Below, piece by piece: positions 1 to 6,255 of a DNA stretch of 37,689 nt; the first letter of the stretch is position 1; each line of letters begins with the position of its first letter. The notes beneath the pieces are model-generated. The model was given only the letters and a program-made list of their open reading frames with translations. It searched no databases and was not told where the DNA came from. Origin of the DNA: a candidate division WWE3 bacterium (GTDB taxonomy: Bacteria; Patescibacteriota; WWE3; UBA101185; UBA10185); assembly GCA_003599255.1 (NCBI GenBank), contig QZJF01000005.1, positions 96,985 through 134,673 of the forward strand, read 5' to 3'. The position numbers were made by a program, and so were the translations under genes.

Positions 1-1165
1 ATGACTCTCTGGGGATCCTTTCCAGATTGTGATTTCTATCTACATATACCAGCCCGAATTTCGGCCAGTATCCCTGATGCCATTCATAATTGTCCAGTAA
101 AGACCAATAAAAGTAGCCTTTGACATTAACTCCTTGCTTCATAGCCCTGGCAGTTGAGCCTAACATGTCTTTGATGAACTTGATTCTGATTCTGTCTATC
201 TGATCCGCTACTCCGTTTTCGGTTATGTATATTGGCAAGTTATAACGTTTTAGCTTCAGAAGAACTTTTTCCAAGCCGGCGGGGTTTACCCACCATCCTA
301 GATCGCTTTGTACATCATCCACGTTATTTAAAAGAAGTTTTTTTAATCTTGTGGTGAAGTAATAGTTTAACCCTATGAGATCCATATATTTAGACATAGG
401 TTTCAAAAAGAGATCATCGTTTACATAATAAAGGACTTTACTGACAATGTTGTCGAAAAATCTGTACTTTCCGGGTGCGGGCTCAAACCACACTATGTTT
501 TTTACAACACCTACGGGATAGTCACCGACTGATTTTATTGCTTTATATGCCTTTATATGCGCCCGTGCCATGTTTGTTTGTATCATCATGGGTAGGAACA
601 GGTCTTCTTTATTAGGAGGCCAGATGCCCTTTACGTAGGCTTGAAATGCAAAAACGTCGGGTTCATTTATTGTAAGGTATACATCTATCAAATCCCCGAA
701 TTCCTCAGCGCATTTTTTTGCGTATTTTTCAAAGTGTGACGGAGCTCTTAAATTTGCCCATCCGGATTTTTTGGAAAACCACAATGGATTGGTAAAGTGA
801 TGAAGAGTAACAAAAGTCTTCAGGTTGCGGGATTTTGCTGCTTTCAGCACTTTCTTATAATGTTCAATTTCGTTTTGATCAAAAGTATCTTCGGAAGGTT
901 GAATTCTTGCCCATTCTACCGAAATTCTTATTGAATTATTGTTTAGTTTCACCGCCAGATCGAAATCTTCTTCATACCTGTTATAAGAATCGCAGGCAAT
1001 TCCGCAATGTTCTTTTGGAAATTCCTCGTCCGGCTTTTTGTTTTGCTCCCATTCGTACCAGTCGTTATTGGTTATGTTTCCCTCTGTTTGATAGGAAGAA
1101 GTAGCTGTTCCCCATATAAAGTCTTTGGGAAAAATAAAAGTTGAGGCCATAAGAAGAGTATACAT
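1..1165 (-). CDS. Glycoside hydrolase family 1 (beta-glucosidase-like), C-terminus cut by window edge
   Basis: This is a retaining beta-glycosidase of family GH1, which cleaves beta-linked sugars in the cytoplasm. About 388 residues are visible of the usual 430 to 470; the C-terminus lies before base 1. Family motifs are in order: the N-terminal FxWGTATSSYQTEG with sugar-binding Q26, the THHF-type segment near 120, the acid/base in TINEP (E168), the LNYY motif, and the nucleophile in YITENG (E316). Both catalytic glutamates are present, so it should be active. The start at 1165 is chosen because AGGTGG lies 4 nt upstream; a second in-frame ATG at 1150 would also do. It is divergent from the Nudix gene. 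Substrate (glucose, galactose, phosphorylated sugars) cannot be told. Family assignment is firm. Confidence 0.93.
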   Translation of the reverse strand, partial: MYTLLMASTFIFPKDFIWGTATSSYQTEGNITNNDWYEWEQNKKPDEEFPKEHCGIACDSYNRYEEDFDLAVKLNNNSIRISVEWARIQPSEDTFDQNEIEHYKKVLKAAKSRNLKTFVTLHHFTNPLWFSKKSGWANLRAPSHFEKYAKKCAEEFGDLIDVYLTINEPDVFAFQAYVKGIWPPNKEDLFLPMMIQTNMARAHIKAYKAIKSVGDYPVGVVKNIVWFEPAPGKYRFFDNIVSKVLYYVNDDLFLKPMSKYMDLIGLNYYFTTRLKKLLLNNVDDVQSDLGWWVNPAGLEKVLLKLKRYNLPIYITENGVADQIDRIRIKFIKDMLGSTARAMKQGVNVKGYFYWSLLDNYEWHQGYWPKFGLVYVDRNHNLERIPRES

Positions 1166-1191
1166 TATGCCACCTTTGGTAGAATACTCTT
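1154..1191. repeat. Inverted repeat in the divergent GH1/Nudix promoter region
   Basis: AAGAGTAT (1154-1161) is matched by ATACTCTT (1184-1191) with 22 nt between. It covers the start of the GH1 gene and a possible -10 box (TAGAAT, 1180-1185) for the Nudix gene. It could be an operator or an mRNA hairpin; nothing decides between them. Confidence 0.35.
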
Positions 1192-1228
1192 ACCGAATTC
1201 CGATTCCAAAAAATGAGAGGAGACTTAA

Positions 1229-1657
1229 GTGGACTATTACCTTGTGTTGCCGTTTGTTGTGGCACTGATAGAAGGGGAGCGAGGGGGAGTATTAATTGGC
1301 CAACATCCGTATCTTCCTACAAAATCGTATCCGGGCTACTGGGATCTTCCGGGAGGAAAACTTGAACCGGATGAAACTCCGGAACAATGTATCTGGAGGG
1401 AGATTCAGGAAGAATTGTGCGTTGAGCCGATTGCTCTTGCTCTATATGGCGTGTACCATCATGACCGAGGTCATTTTCTGCCGGAAATGCGCAATATGAT
1501 CCCCGGATTGGCTATTGCATACCGTGTCACTATAAACGGAGCAATTACCCCAATGGAGCAGATGAATGTTCATTATGCGTTTAGGGAAGAACTTATCAGA
1601 ATAGGGCCGCTCTCGACCCCCTGGATGAGGTTTTTTCTCAAAGATATGCTGAAATAA
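1229..1657 (+). CDS. Nudix (MutT-type) hydrolase
   Basis: A 142-aa Nudix hydrolase, a cytoplasmic enzyme family that cleaves nucleoside diphosphates linked to another group (damaged dNTPs, sugar nucleotides, dinucleotides). The Nudix box GX5EX7REUXEEXGU is seen as GGKLEPDE...REIQEELCV at about residues 42-64; all metal-binding glutamates are present, but the usual glycine near the end of the box is cysteine. WDLPGG precedes the box, as in MutT-like members. The start is GTG at 1229 with GAGAGGAG 6 nt upstream. The gene is alone and ends before a bidirectional terminator. The substrate cannot be predicted. Confidence 0.9.
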   Translation: MDYYLVLPFVVALIEGERGGVLIGQHPYLPTKSYPGYWDLPGGKLEPDETPEQCIWREIQEELCVEPIALALYGVYHHDRGHFLPEMRNMIPGLAIAYRVTINGAITPMEQMNVHYAFREELIRIGPLSTPWMRFFLKDMLK

Positions 1658-1677
1658 ATTAGGCATATTAAAACGAA

Positions 1678-1719
1678 AAACCCCTGTTTGGTCAGTGATA
1701 CCTCACAGGGGTTTCTTTT
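1678..1719. terminator. Bidirectional rho-independent terminator
   Basis: AAACCCCTGT (1678-1687) pairs with ACAGGGGTTT (1705-1714) around a 17-nt loop. It is followed by a T-run on the plus strand and, read the other way, by TTTTTCGTTTT. It sits between the convergent Nudix and 180-aa genes and serves both. Confidence 0.85.
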
Positions 1720-1720
1720 T

Positions 1721-2263
1721 TTATGACTCGATCCTTGCGTGGCGCACCTTCTCAAGGTACTCACGGAGTGGTTCGGGCTCGATTCGGGAGTGCTCTGCAT
1801 CGTAAAAGTACGTGTTACCCAATCCGATTCCGGCATAAGCTAAAAACGTACTTCCGACAAGCTTATACTCGCCGTTTTTACGTTTTGCTTCTGCTTTACC
1901 GAAGAATCGCCAATTCGGTTGGTTGTAATACCCATCCGAAATTGAGATTCTGGCACCTAGCGTAAAGCCACTGCAAGTTCCATCATCTTTTGACGGATTG
2001 TAAATGATAACCTCCATCCAGATGACCCTCACATCAAGCTTCACAGCATAGATTCGGTAAAAATACATCCCGACATGGTCCGATTGTTCGTCCAGCATGT
2101 TCGGAAAGCCATAGCTTTGCAGATCGTTTATCTGATGTGCATCGCTATCGACTGCCATCATACCCACGATTTCCAAAGGGTCTTTACCCAGTAGCGCCGA
2201 AAAAATTTGGACAGCGTCCATCATGTTTTTCCGACGGGTCCATGACCAAGGATACAGTTTCAT
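1721..2263 (-). CDS. Hypothetical protein, 180 aa
   Basis: I do not recognise this protein. It is soluble by composition, with no signal peptide or membrane segment, many aromatic residues (YxxQPNWRFFG, FYRIYAVKLDVRVIWMEVIIYNP) and a beta-rich pattern in the middle. The start ATG at 2263 has GGAAAGG 9 nt upstream, and a good promoter lies further up (TTTACT, 17 nt, TATAAT at 2376-2348). The roughly 80-nt leader can form GGGC-GAAAA-GCCC and AGCC-GTAAA-GGCT hairpins. It is divergent from an ABC exporter gene and the two promoters share a CTATAGGAC-type repeat, so it may be co-regulated with the exporter. That link is inference only. Confidence 0.72.
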   Translation of the reverse strand: MKLYPWSWTRRKNMMDAVQIFSALLGKDPLEIVGMMAVDSDAHQINDLQSYGFPNMLDEQSDHVGMYFYRIYAVKLDVRVIWMEVIIYNPSKDDGTCSGFTLGARISISDGYYNQPNWRFFGKAEAKRKNGEYKLVGSTFLAYAGIGLGNTYFYDAEHSRIEPEPLREYLEKVRHARIES

Positions 2264-2347
2264 TTCAATGTCCTTTCCGCTTTTCGCGTGAATAAGGGGC
2301 TTTTCGCCCTGAGGATTAAGTAGCCTTTACGGCTGTTGATGGCGTCC

Positions 2348-2376
2348 ATTATACTATAAGATAGGGGATAAGTAAA
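2348..2376 (-). promoter_or_regulatory. Sigma-70-like promoter of the 180-aa gene
   Basis: On the minus strand TTTACT (2376-2371), 17-nt spacer, then a perfect TATAAT (2353-2348). The predicted transcript starts near 2341, leaving a leader of about 78 nt. Confidence 0.65.
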
Positions 2377-2439
2377 CTATAGGACCTGTCAAATATTACA
2401 TATTTATCGGTTAACAAAATCCCTTGCACTGTCCTATAG
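2377..2439. repeat. Inverted repeat CTATAGGAC / GTCCTATAG shared by divergent promoters
   Basis: CTATAGGAC (2377-2385) is the reverse complement of GTCCTATAG (2431-2439). The right copy is part of a perfect 10-bp palindrome TCCTATAGGA (2432-2441), in the spacer of the rightward promoter; the left copy touches the -35 of the leftward promoter. The placement fits a pair of operators for one regulator, so far unidentified. Confidence 0.4.
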
Positions 2440-2452
2440 GATATGTTAATGT
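2424..2452 (+). promoter_or_regulatory. Candidate promoter for the ABC exporter leader
   Basis: TTGCAC (2424-2429), 17-nt spacer, TAATGT (2447-2452). Both boxes are imperfect, but the spacing is ideal and no better candidate precedes the leader. Transcription would start near 2459, giving a leader of about 250 nt before the ABC gene. Confidence 0.42.
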
Positions 2453-2479
2453 AAGTGTCTTGCCCGAAGAAATAGAAAG

Positions 2480-2593
2480 ATGACAGTAATAAAAAACAAA
2501 AACTTAATAGCCGTACAGACCGCCACCTCATTCAGTGAGGTTTCTCCGGTTACGTACAAATATTTGAAAAAAGGGAGGTTTAGGCCTAAATGA
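2480..2593 (+). CDS. Candidate 37-aa leader peptide of the ABC exporter mRNA
   Basis: A 38-codon frame from ATG 2480 to TGA 2591-2593 lies between the candidate promoter and a terminator. The peptide begins MTVIKNKNLIAV and ends with the basic stretch YLKKGRFRPK. A purine-rich AAGAAATAGAAAG precedes the start, only a weak ribosome site. Its last eight bases plus stop overlap GGCCTAAA, which can pair with the 3' arm of the terminator downstream; this is what one expects of a leader whose translation decides termination. It could also be chance: 37 codons without a stop is not rare. No homology is recognised. Confidence 0.35.
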   Translation: MTVIKNKNLIAVQTATSFSEVSPVTYKYLKKGRFRPK

Positions 2594-2625
2594 AGTGTTT
2601 TAAAAAATTCCGTTTAGCAGTCGAT

Positions 2626-2650
2626 ACCGACCTTTTAGGTCGGTTTTTTT
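2626..2650 (+). terminator. Terminator/attenuator hairpin before the ABC exporter
   Basis: ACCGACC (2626-2632), loop TTTTA, GGTCGGT (2638-2644), then a T-run (2644-2650). It lies inside the leader, about 57 nt before the ABC start, rather than at the end of any long gene. GGCCTAAA (2583-2590) can pair with TTTAGGTC (2634-2641), including one G-U pair, which would break this hairpin; the two folds exclude each other. Confidence 0.7.
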
Positions 2651-2706
2651 ATGCTCGTTAACAACTAAATATCAGAATTTCCGTTTCATATCGAAAGGAG
2701 AGGATC

Positions 2707-4461
2707 ATGAAAATGCTGAAGGATGTTCTATTTTTGCTTGGTGAATCAAGAAAACACTTGTATAGAATAGTAGTTTTCATATTCGCCATGGAGGTTGGTC
2801 GCGTCGCGGGCAACGAGTTTTTTGTGAGGTTAGTAGACAATGTTGTAGAAACCTCGCAAATCATGTGGGTGTTGATGTTTGGCTGGATAGGAGTCTCCCT
2901 CATAAATTGGTGGTTCGATGGAGGTGCTGATTACTACATAGTCAAAATGCTAGTCGGAGTGGAATATGTTGTCCCTCTAAGGTCTTTGAAGCACCTTGTC
3001 ACTCTGTCGATGAGATTTTTCAGCGACGCCGGGACAGGCAAAGTGGCCAAAAAGATTGAGCAGGGAGCGGACGGGCTTGCCAGGCTCTTGGAGTCGTTTA
3101 GCTGGGAAGTTGTAAGTTCTACTATCCAGATCACGGTTACAACAGTTTATCTGACTACCGTGTTGAAAGAGTGGGGGATAGTGTTGATTATCACGGCTGT
3201 GATATTCATTTGTCTAACACTATGGCTGGATAAGCTCAAGCGAGGACTCAGGAAACGCCGTTACGATTTGTATGAGATCTGCGGTCATCTGTTGTTTCAG
3301 ATCATGCAGAACATGGCGATCGTCAAAGCGTTTGCAAAGGAGGAAGCCGAAGTAACAAGATACGAGGCAGTTCGATCGGAAATTCACGATACATCTCTAA
3401 AGGAGTTCAGATATGAGATGTGGTTCAATATCCTGCGTGGATCTCTGATTTCTGTAACTTTGGGTGTGATTTTCTATCTAGGCGTCCGAGGCATTTCCGC
3501 CGGTGAAGTTAAGGTAGGAAGCATCGTCGGAGCAATGAACCTGGCAACAGCATCTTTGTTCTCACTCTTCCGTTTAACCAGAATCCTGATCAGATTCATG
3601 GATAATTACGAGGCTATTTCACGCACAGTTGAATTTCTGCGGGAAGTTCCGGATGTAATAGATGTACAGAATGCCATAGAAGTAAGCAGCCTCGCAGGAG
3701 ATGTGGTTTTTGATCATGTTCACTTTTCTTATGGACATGAGGGTGATAAAGATCGGGAATGTCTCGTTGATATAAGCTTTTCCGTTCCCGCTGGAAAGAC
3801 CGTGGCTATAGTGGGGCCTTCTGGAAGCGGAAAGACTACGCTAATAAGTTTGTTACTTCGTTTTATGGATCCCACTTCGGGTGTCATAAAAGTTGGTGGC
3901 CATGATATACGTATGTTGACTCAGTCTTCCTACCGTAAACATCTTTCGGTCGTTCTTCAGGACAGTTTATTGTTTGATAGGACGCTTGGAGATAATGTTG
4001 CCGGTGGTTTGGATGTTTCTGATTATACATATGTAGAAGATGACATCTGGGATGCTTTACATCAGGCCCACGCCGCAGATTTTGTTAAAACACTTCCCGG
4101 CGGAAAGGCATTAGGGACAATGATAGGGGAAAGAGGCGTTAAGTTGTCCGGAGGTCAGCGTCAACGTGTTGCCATAGCAGCTGCGCTTATCAGGAGGCCG
4201 GTAGTATTGGTACTCGATGAGGCAACAAGCAGTTTGGATACACAAAGTGAGCGTGCCATTCAGAAAGCAATGCGAAACCTTCAGAGCAAGGGAGAGACAA
4301 CAATCTTTGTGATTGCTCATAGACTGAGTACTGTCCGAGAAGCCGACATAATAATGGTTTTGAATGAGGGCAGGCTTGTACAGATGGGTTCACATGAGGA
4401 ATTACTTGGAGAGGAAGATGGACTGTATGCGCAGATGGTAGGTGTACAGAACGTCAACTGA
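2707..4461 (+). CDS. ABC transporter half-exporter (membrane domain fused to ATPase)
   Basis: A 584-aa half-transporter of the MsbA/LmrA/BmrA architecture, expected to dimerise in the cytoplasmic membrane and export a lipid, peptide or drug. The N-terminal 320 residues are an ABC type-1 membrane domain with about six helices. The C-terminal ATPase is complete: Walker A GPSGSGKT (370-377), Q-loop VVLQD, signature LSGGQ (480-484), Walker B VVLVLDEA with catalytic E505, and switch H538. The start at 2707 has AAAGGAGAGG just upstream. It is a single gene followed by its own terminator, so it probably works as a homodimer. The leader with a short frame and an internal terminator suggests induction by attenuation. 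The substrate is unknown. Confidence 0.93.
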   Translation: MKMLKDVLFLLGESRKHLYRIVVFIFAMEVGRVAGNEFFVRLVDNVVETSQIMWVLMFGWIGVSLINWWFDGGADYYIVKMLVGVEYVVPLRSLKHLVTLSMRFFSDAGTGKVAKKIEQGADGLARLLESFSWEVVSSTIQITVTTVYLTTVLKEWGIVLIITAVIFICLTLWLDKLKRGLRKRRYDLYEICGHLLFQIMQNMAIVKAFAKEEAEVTRYEAVRSEIHDTSLKEFRYEMWFNILRGSLISVTLGVIFYLGVRGISAGEVKVGSIVGAMNLATASLFSLFRLTRILIRFMDNYEAISRTVEFLREVPDVIDVQNAIEVSSLAGDVVFDHVHFSYGHEGDKDRECLVDISFSVPAGKTVAIVGPSGSGKTTLISLLLRFMDPTSGVIKVGGHDIRMLTQSSYRKHLSVVLQDSLLFDRTLGDNVAGGLDVSDYTYVEDDIWDALHQAHAADFVKTLPGGKALGTMIGERGVKLSGGQRQRVAIAAALIRRPVVLVLDEATSSLDTQSERAIQKAMRNLQSKGETTIFVIAHRLSTVREADIIMVLNEGRLVQMGSHEELLGEEDGLYAQMVGVQNVN

Positions 4462-4477
4462 GATGGAACATGAAGTA

Positions 4478-4518
4478 GGGCGCCGTTTATTGTTTTATAC
4501 AATCCGGCGCCCTTTTTT
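4478..4518 (+). terminator. Rho-independent terminator of the ABC exporter
   Basis: GGGCGCCG (4478-4485) pairs with CGGCGCCC (4505-4512), followed by TTTTTT (4513-4518). Confidence 0.88.
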
Positions 4519-4519
4519 A

Positions 4520-4774
4520 TTAAAGGAGAGAAAGAGAAGCCCCTGGTAATGAAAACAATAATGCTAAAGCAAATTCGACTGGCCAAAAAAGTCTGTTAAT
4601 TATCCATGGGATTGTGTATTCAATTCCTACCGGGCCGCACGCACCATAATCAAACGGGCAGTAATAAGCATTTTTTACAAAGAAAACCTGCAAAAAGATA
4701 CCTATTAACATATAAACCGTGAAAGCTAACAAACCGGTGCCGAAATCTACGAGAAATGTTTTATTTTTGTTCAT
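4520..4774 (-). CDS. Small membrane protein, 84 aa, unknown
   Basis: Not recognised. Two hydrophobic segments are visible: residues about 8-32 (LVDFGTGLLAFTVYMLIGIF) and about 58-82 near the C-terminus, joined by a loop with two cysteines (YYCPFDYGACGP). It has no enzyme motif. TACACT lies on the minus strand (4786-4781) exactly 6 nt before the ATG, the same leaderless arrangement seen at many genes here, which supports it as a real gene. It is convergent with the ABC exporter and downstream of the 105-aa gene's terminator, so it is a separate unit. Confidence 0.6.
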   Translation of the reverse strand: MNKNKTFLVDFGTGLLAFTVYMLIGIFLQVFFVKNAYYCPFDYGACGPVGIEYTIPWIINRLFWPVEFALALLFSLPGASLSLL

Positions 4775-4780
4775 GAATTA

Positions 4781-4786
4781 AGTGTA
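4781..4786 (-). promoter_or_regulatory. -10 box of a leaderless mRNA (84-aa gene)
   Basis: TACACT on the minus strand with 6 nt (TAATTC) before the ATG at 4774. Confidence 0.4.
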
Positions 4787-4789
4787 CAA

Positions 4790-4836
4790 AAAAGAGAAGA
4801 CCTCCGCTTGGGTTTTTATTCCAAATTGCGAAGGTC
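4790..4836 (-). terminator. Terminator of the 105-aa gene
   Basis: On the minus strand GACCTTCGC...TTGG pairs with CCAAGCGGAGGTC (arms within 4836-4799, a few mismatches), followed by TTCTCTTTTTT. Confidence 0.7.
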
Positions 4837-4863
4837 ATTTGATTGTCTTGTGATGCCGTGATT

Positions 4864-5181
4864 TTAGTAGTTAGCTGCCCAGTTTCCGGGGACTCCTACA
4901 AAAATCCGCGACACCTCAAACGGTATGTCACCAAAGAGCGGGGACAGGATACGGACAATCTCGTCCGAAGTGACGTTCGGGTTGTCCGTTTTCAGAATGA
5001 CTTCAACGTGACCGACATTGCACAGGTCGGTTGTACAACGTAACGTTTTGACGATGATGTCATTAGCTGCTACTCCGAGCGTGAAAAGGTCAACTGTTAA
5101 AGCATCGAGAATTTCATCGTACAATTCATTGACCTTTAAACCCAGCTCGAAGCTGGACGGATCAAACGTAAGATGTGCCAT
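4864..5181 (-). CDS. Hypothetical protein, 105 aa
   Basis: Not recognised. A small soluble protein beginning MAHLTFDPSSFELG and ending VGVPGNWAANY, predicted as alternating helix and strand (LYDEILDALTVDLF, then IIVKTLRCTTDL, HVEVILKT, SDEIVRILSPLF). It has two cysteines seven residues apart (C49, C54 region) and no known motif. It has an excellent expression signal: TTTACA-17-TATAAT promoter, AAGGAGAG ribosome site 4 nt before the ATG, and its own terminator. It is therefore very probably expressed well, alone. The length and overall pattern loosely recall a tautomerase/MIF-sized domain, but the N-terminal proline those enzymes need is absent, so I do not assign that. Confidence 0.72.
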   Translation of the reverse strand: MAHLTFDPSSFELGLKVNELYDEILDALTVDLFTLGVAANDIIVKTLRCTTDLCNVGHVEVILKTDNPNVTSDEIVRILSPLFGDIPFEVSRIFVGVPGNWAANY

Positions 5182-5224
5182 TTTCTCTCCTTATGTCTTA
5201 TTTGAGTTCTTCGAATATGCCGTA

Positions 5225-5253
5225 ATTATAACAAAAAATGGTCTTTCTGTAAA
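5225..5253 (-). promoter_or_regulatory. Strong promoter of the 105-aa gene
   Basis: On the minus strand TTTACA (5253-5248), 17-nt spacer, TATAAT (5230-5225) with an upstream TG (TGTTATAAT). It is one of the best matches to the sigma-70 consensus in the window. Confidence 0.72.
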
Positions 5254-5299
5254 TAGCTATAGGCTTTTAGTCCGTGCTTTCACTTTTTACGAAATTGCA

Positions 5300-5305
5300 T
5301 ATAAT
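5300..5305 (+). promoter_or_regulatory. -10 box of a leaderless mRNA (pcm)
   Basis: TATAAT with 8 nt before the ATG at 5314; transcription would start at or next to the start codon. Confidence 0.6.
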
Positions 5306-5313
5306 CAGGATGT

Positions 5314-5892
5314 ATGTACATTTCAAAAACTGTATCGGAGGCCATGAAACGCGTGGACCGAAAAGATTTTGTTGGTCAGGTACACGAACCGTCAGCTTAC
5401 GTTGACGCTCCATTACCAATAGGTTACGGACAGACCATCTCACAACCTACTACAGTTGGAATCATGTTAACAATGTTGGAATTGGCGCCGGGAATGAAAG
5501 TCCTTGAAGTAGGATCTGGCTCCGGGTGGGTAGTAGCTTTAATTTCTCATATTGTCGGAAACTCAGGTGAAGTTATTGGAGTGGAAAGGATTCCCAAATT
5601 AGTGGAGCTGGGAAAAAAGAATATTGAAAAATATTGTAGGGATAAAAATGTTGCAATTTACAATACTGAGAAGGAAATCGGGTATCAACCGCGCGGACCA
5701 TATGACAGGATAATCGTTTCTGCCTCTTCTACCAGTCTCCCTACAGAATTAGTTTACCAACTTAAAACGGAGGGGATCATGATTATTCCTATATTGTACT
5801 CGATCTGGAAAGTTATGAAGAAATCCGACGATCCGGAGGATATCATAAAGCAGGAATACCCTGGTTTTGTTTTTGTACCATTGGTATATTAA
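5314..5892 (+). CDS. pcm: Protein-L-isoaspartate O-methyltransferase
   Basis: A 192-aa SAM-dependent methyltransferase that starts repair of isoaspartyl residues in aged proteins, in the cytoplasm. Seen in order: the N-terminal VSEAMKRVDRKDFV, the family hallmark PLPIGYGQTISQP (about 34-46), SAM-binding motif I VLEVGSGSGW (about 63-72), the acidic residue of motif II in GVERIPKLV, and YDRIIVSAS (motif III region). It is slightly shorter than the usual 205 to 215 residues at the C-terminus. ATG 5314 is chosen because it keeps the conserved N-terminus and follows TATAAT by 8 nt; the ATG at 5344 after GGAGG would delete conserved residues. Confidence 0.93.
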   Translation: MYISKTVSEAMKRVDRKDFVGQVHEPSAYVDAPLPIGYGQTISQPTTVGIMLTMLELAPGMKVLEVGSGSGWVVALISHIVGNSGEVIGVERIPKLVELGKKNIEKYCRDKNVAIYNTEKEIGYQPRGPYDRIIVSASSTSLPTELVYQLKTEGIMIIPILYSIWKVMKKSDDPEDIIKQEYPGFVFVPLVY

Positions 5893-5908
5893 AGTTTTAG
5901 GACGGGGT

Positions 5909-5914
5909 TATAAT
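5909..5914 (+). promoter_or_regulatory. -10 box of a leaderless mRNA (90-aa gene)
   Basis: TATAAT with 7 nt before the GTG at 5922, and no ribosome-binding sequence. Confidence 0.55.
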
Positions 5915-5921
5915 AATCTAG

Positions 5922-6194
5922 GTGATTAAGAAAATATTAAAATTTTTAGGTTATACCACGCTGCTTTTTGTAATGATACTTTTCTTTTATCCCAAACCTG
6001 CAGTTTCTTTTCCCGAAGGGGGATGGATACCTGGTATACAAAGCGAAGGATATGTATGCGAATGTTTAGGGTACAGGACTCCGCTTGTTGAATATATAGA
6101 TATGGGAAAGGGCTACAAAGAAGAATTGCGTATGTTAGCAAAGTGTTACGGTATTCCTTATCACTGTGCAGATTACGATGAGAACGTCGAATAG
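5922..6194 (+). CDS. Small secreted or membrane-tethered protein, 90 aa
   Basis: Not recognised. Residues 1-27 are a basic-hydrophobic signal sequence or anchor (KKILKFLGYTTLLFVMILFFY), followed by a 60-residue exported part with four cysteines (CECLG, KCYGIPYHC), which could form disulfides or bind metal. No lipobox cysteine follows the hydrophobic stretch. It uses a GTG start right behind a TATAAT box. Its stop codon lies 2 nt before the left repeat of the mobile element, so before the insertion this gene would have run convergently into tRNA-Trp. Confidence 0.62.
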   Translation: MIKKILKFLGYTTLLFVMILFFYPKPAVSFPEGGWIPGIQSEGYVCECLGYRTPLVEYIDMGKGYKEELRMLAKCYGIPYHCADYDENVE

Positions 6195-6196
6195 TC

Positions 6197-6203
6197 TGGC
6201 AGG
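6197..6203 (+). repeat. Left attachment-site core (attL), TGGCAGG
   Basis: TGGCAGG is identical to 14489-14495, which is the 3' end of tRNA-Trp read on the other strand (CCTGCCA). It lies between the end of the 90-aa gene and the ribosome site of the first element gene. The identity stops after exactly 7 bp on both sides, as expected for a short recombinase core. Confidence 0.65.
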
Positions 6204-6255
6204 CACTAGTTGATTATGTCGGGAACTTCTATGCAAGTAGCAATCTGGAGGTGAG

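Noticed and set aside
5018-5347. 109-codon plus-strand frame across 5018-5347
   Set aside because: It runs antisense to the 105-aa gene and through two promoters; no family pattern.
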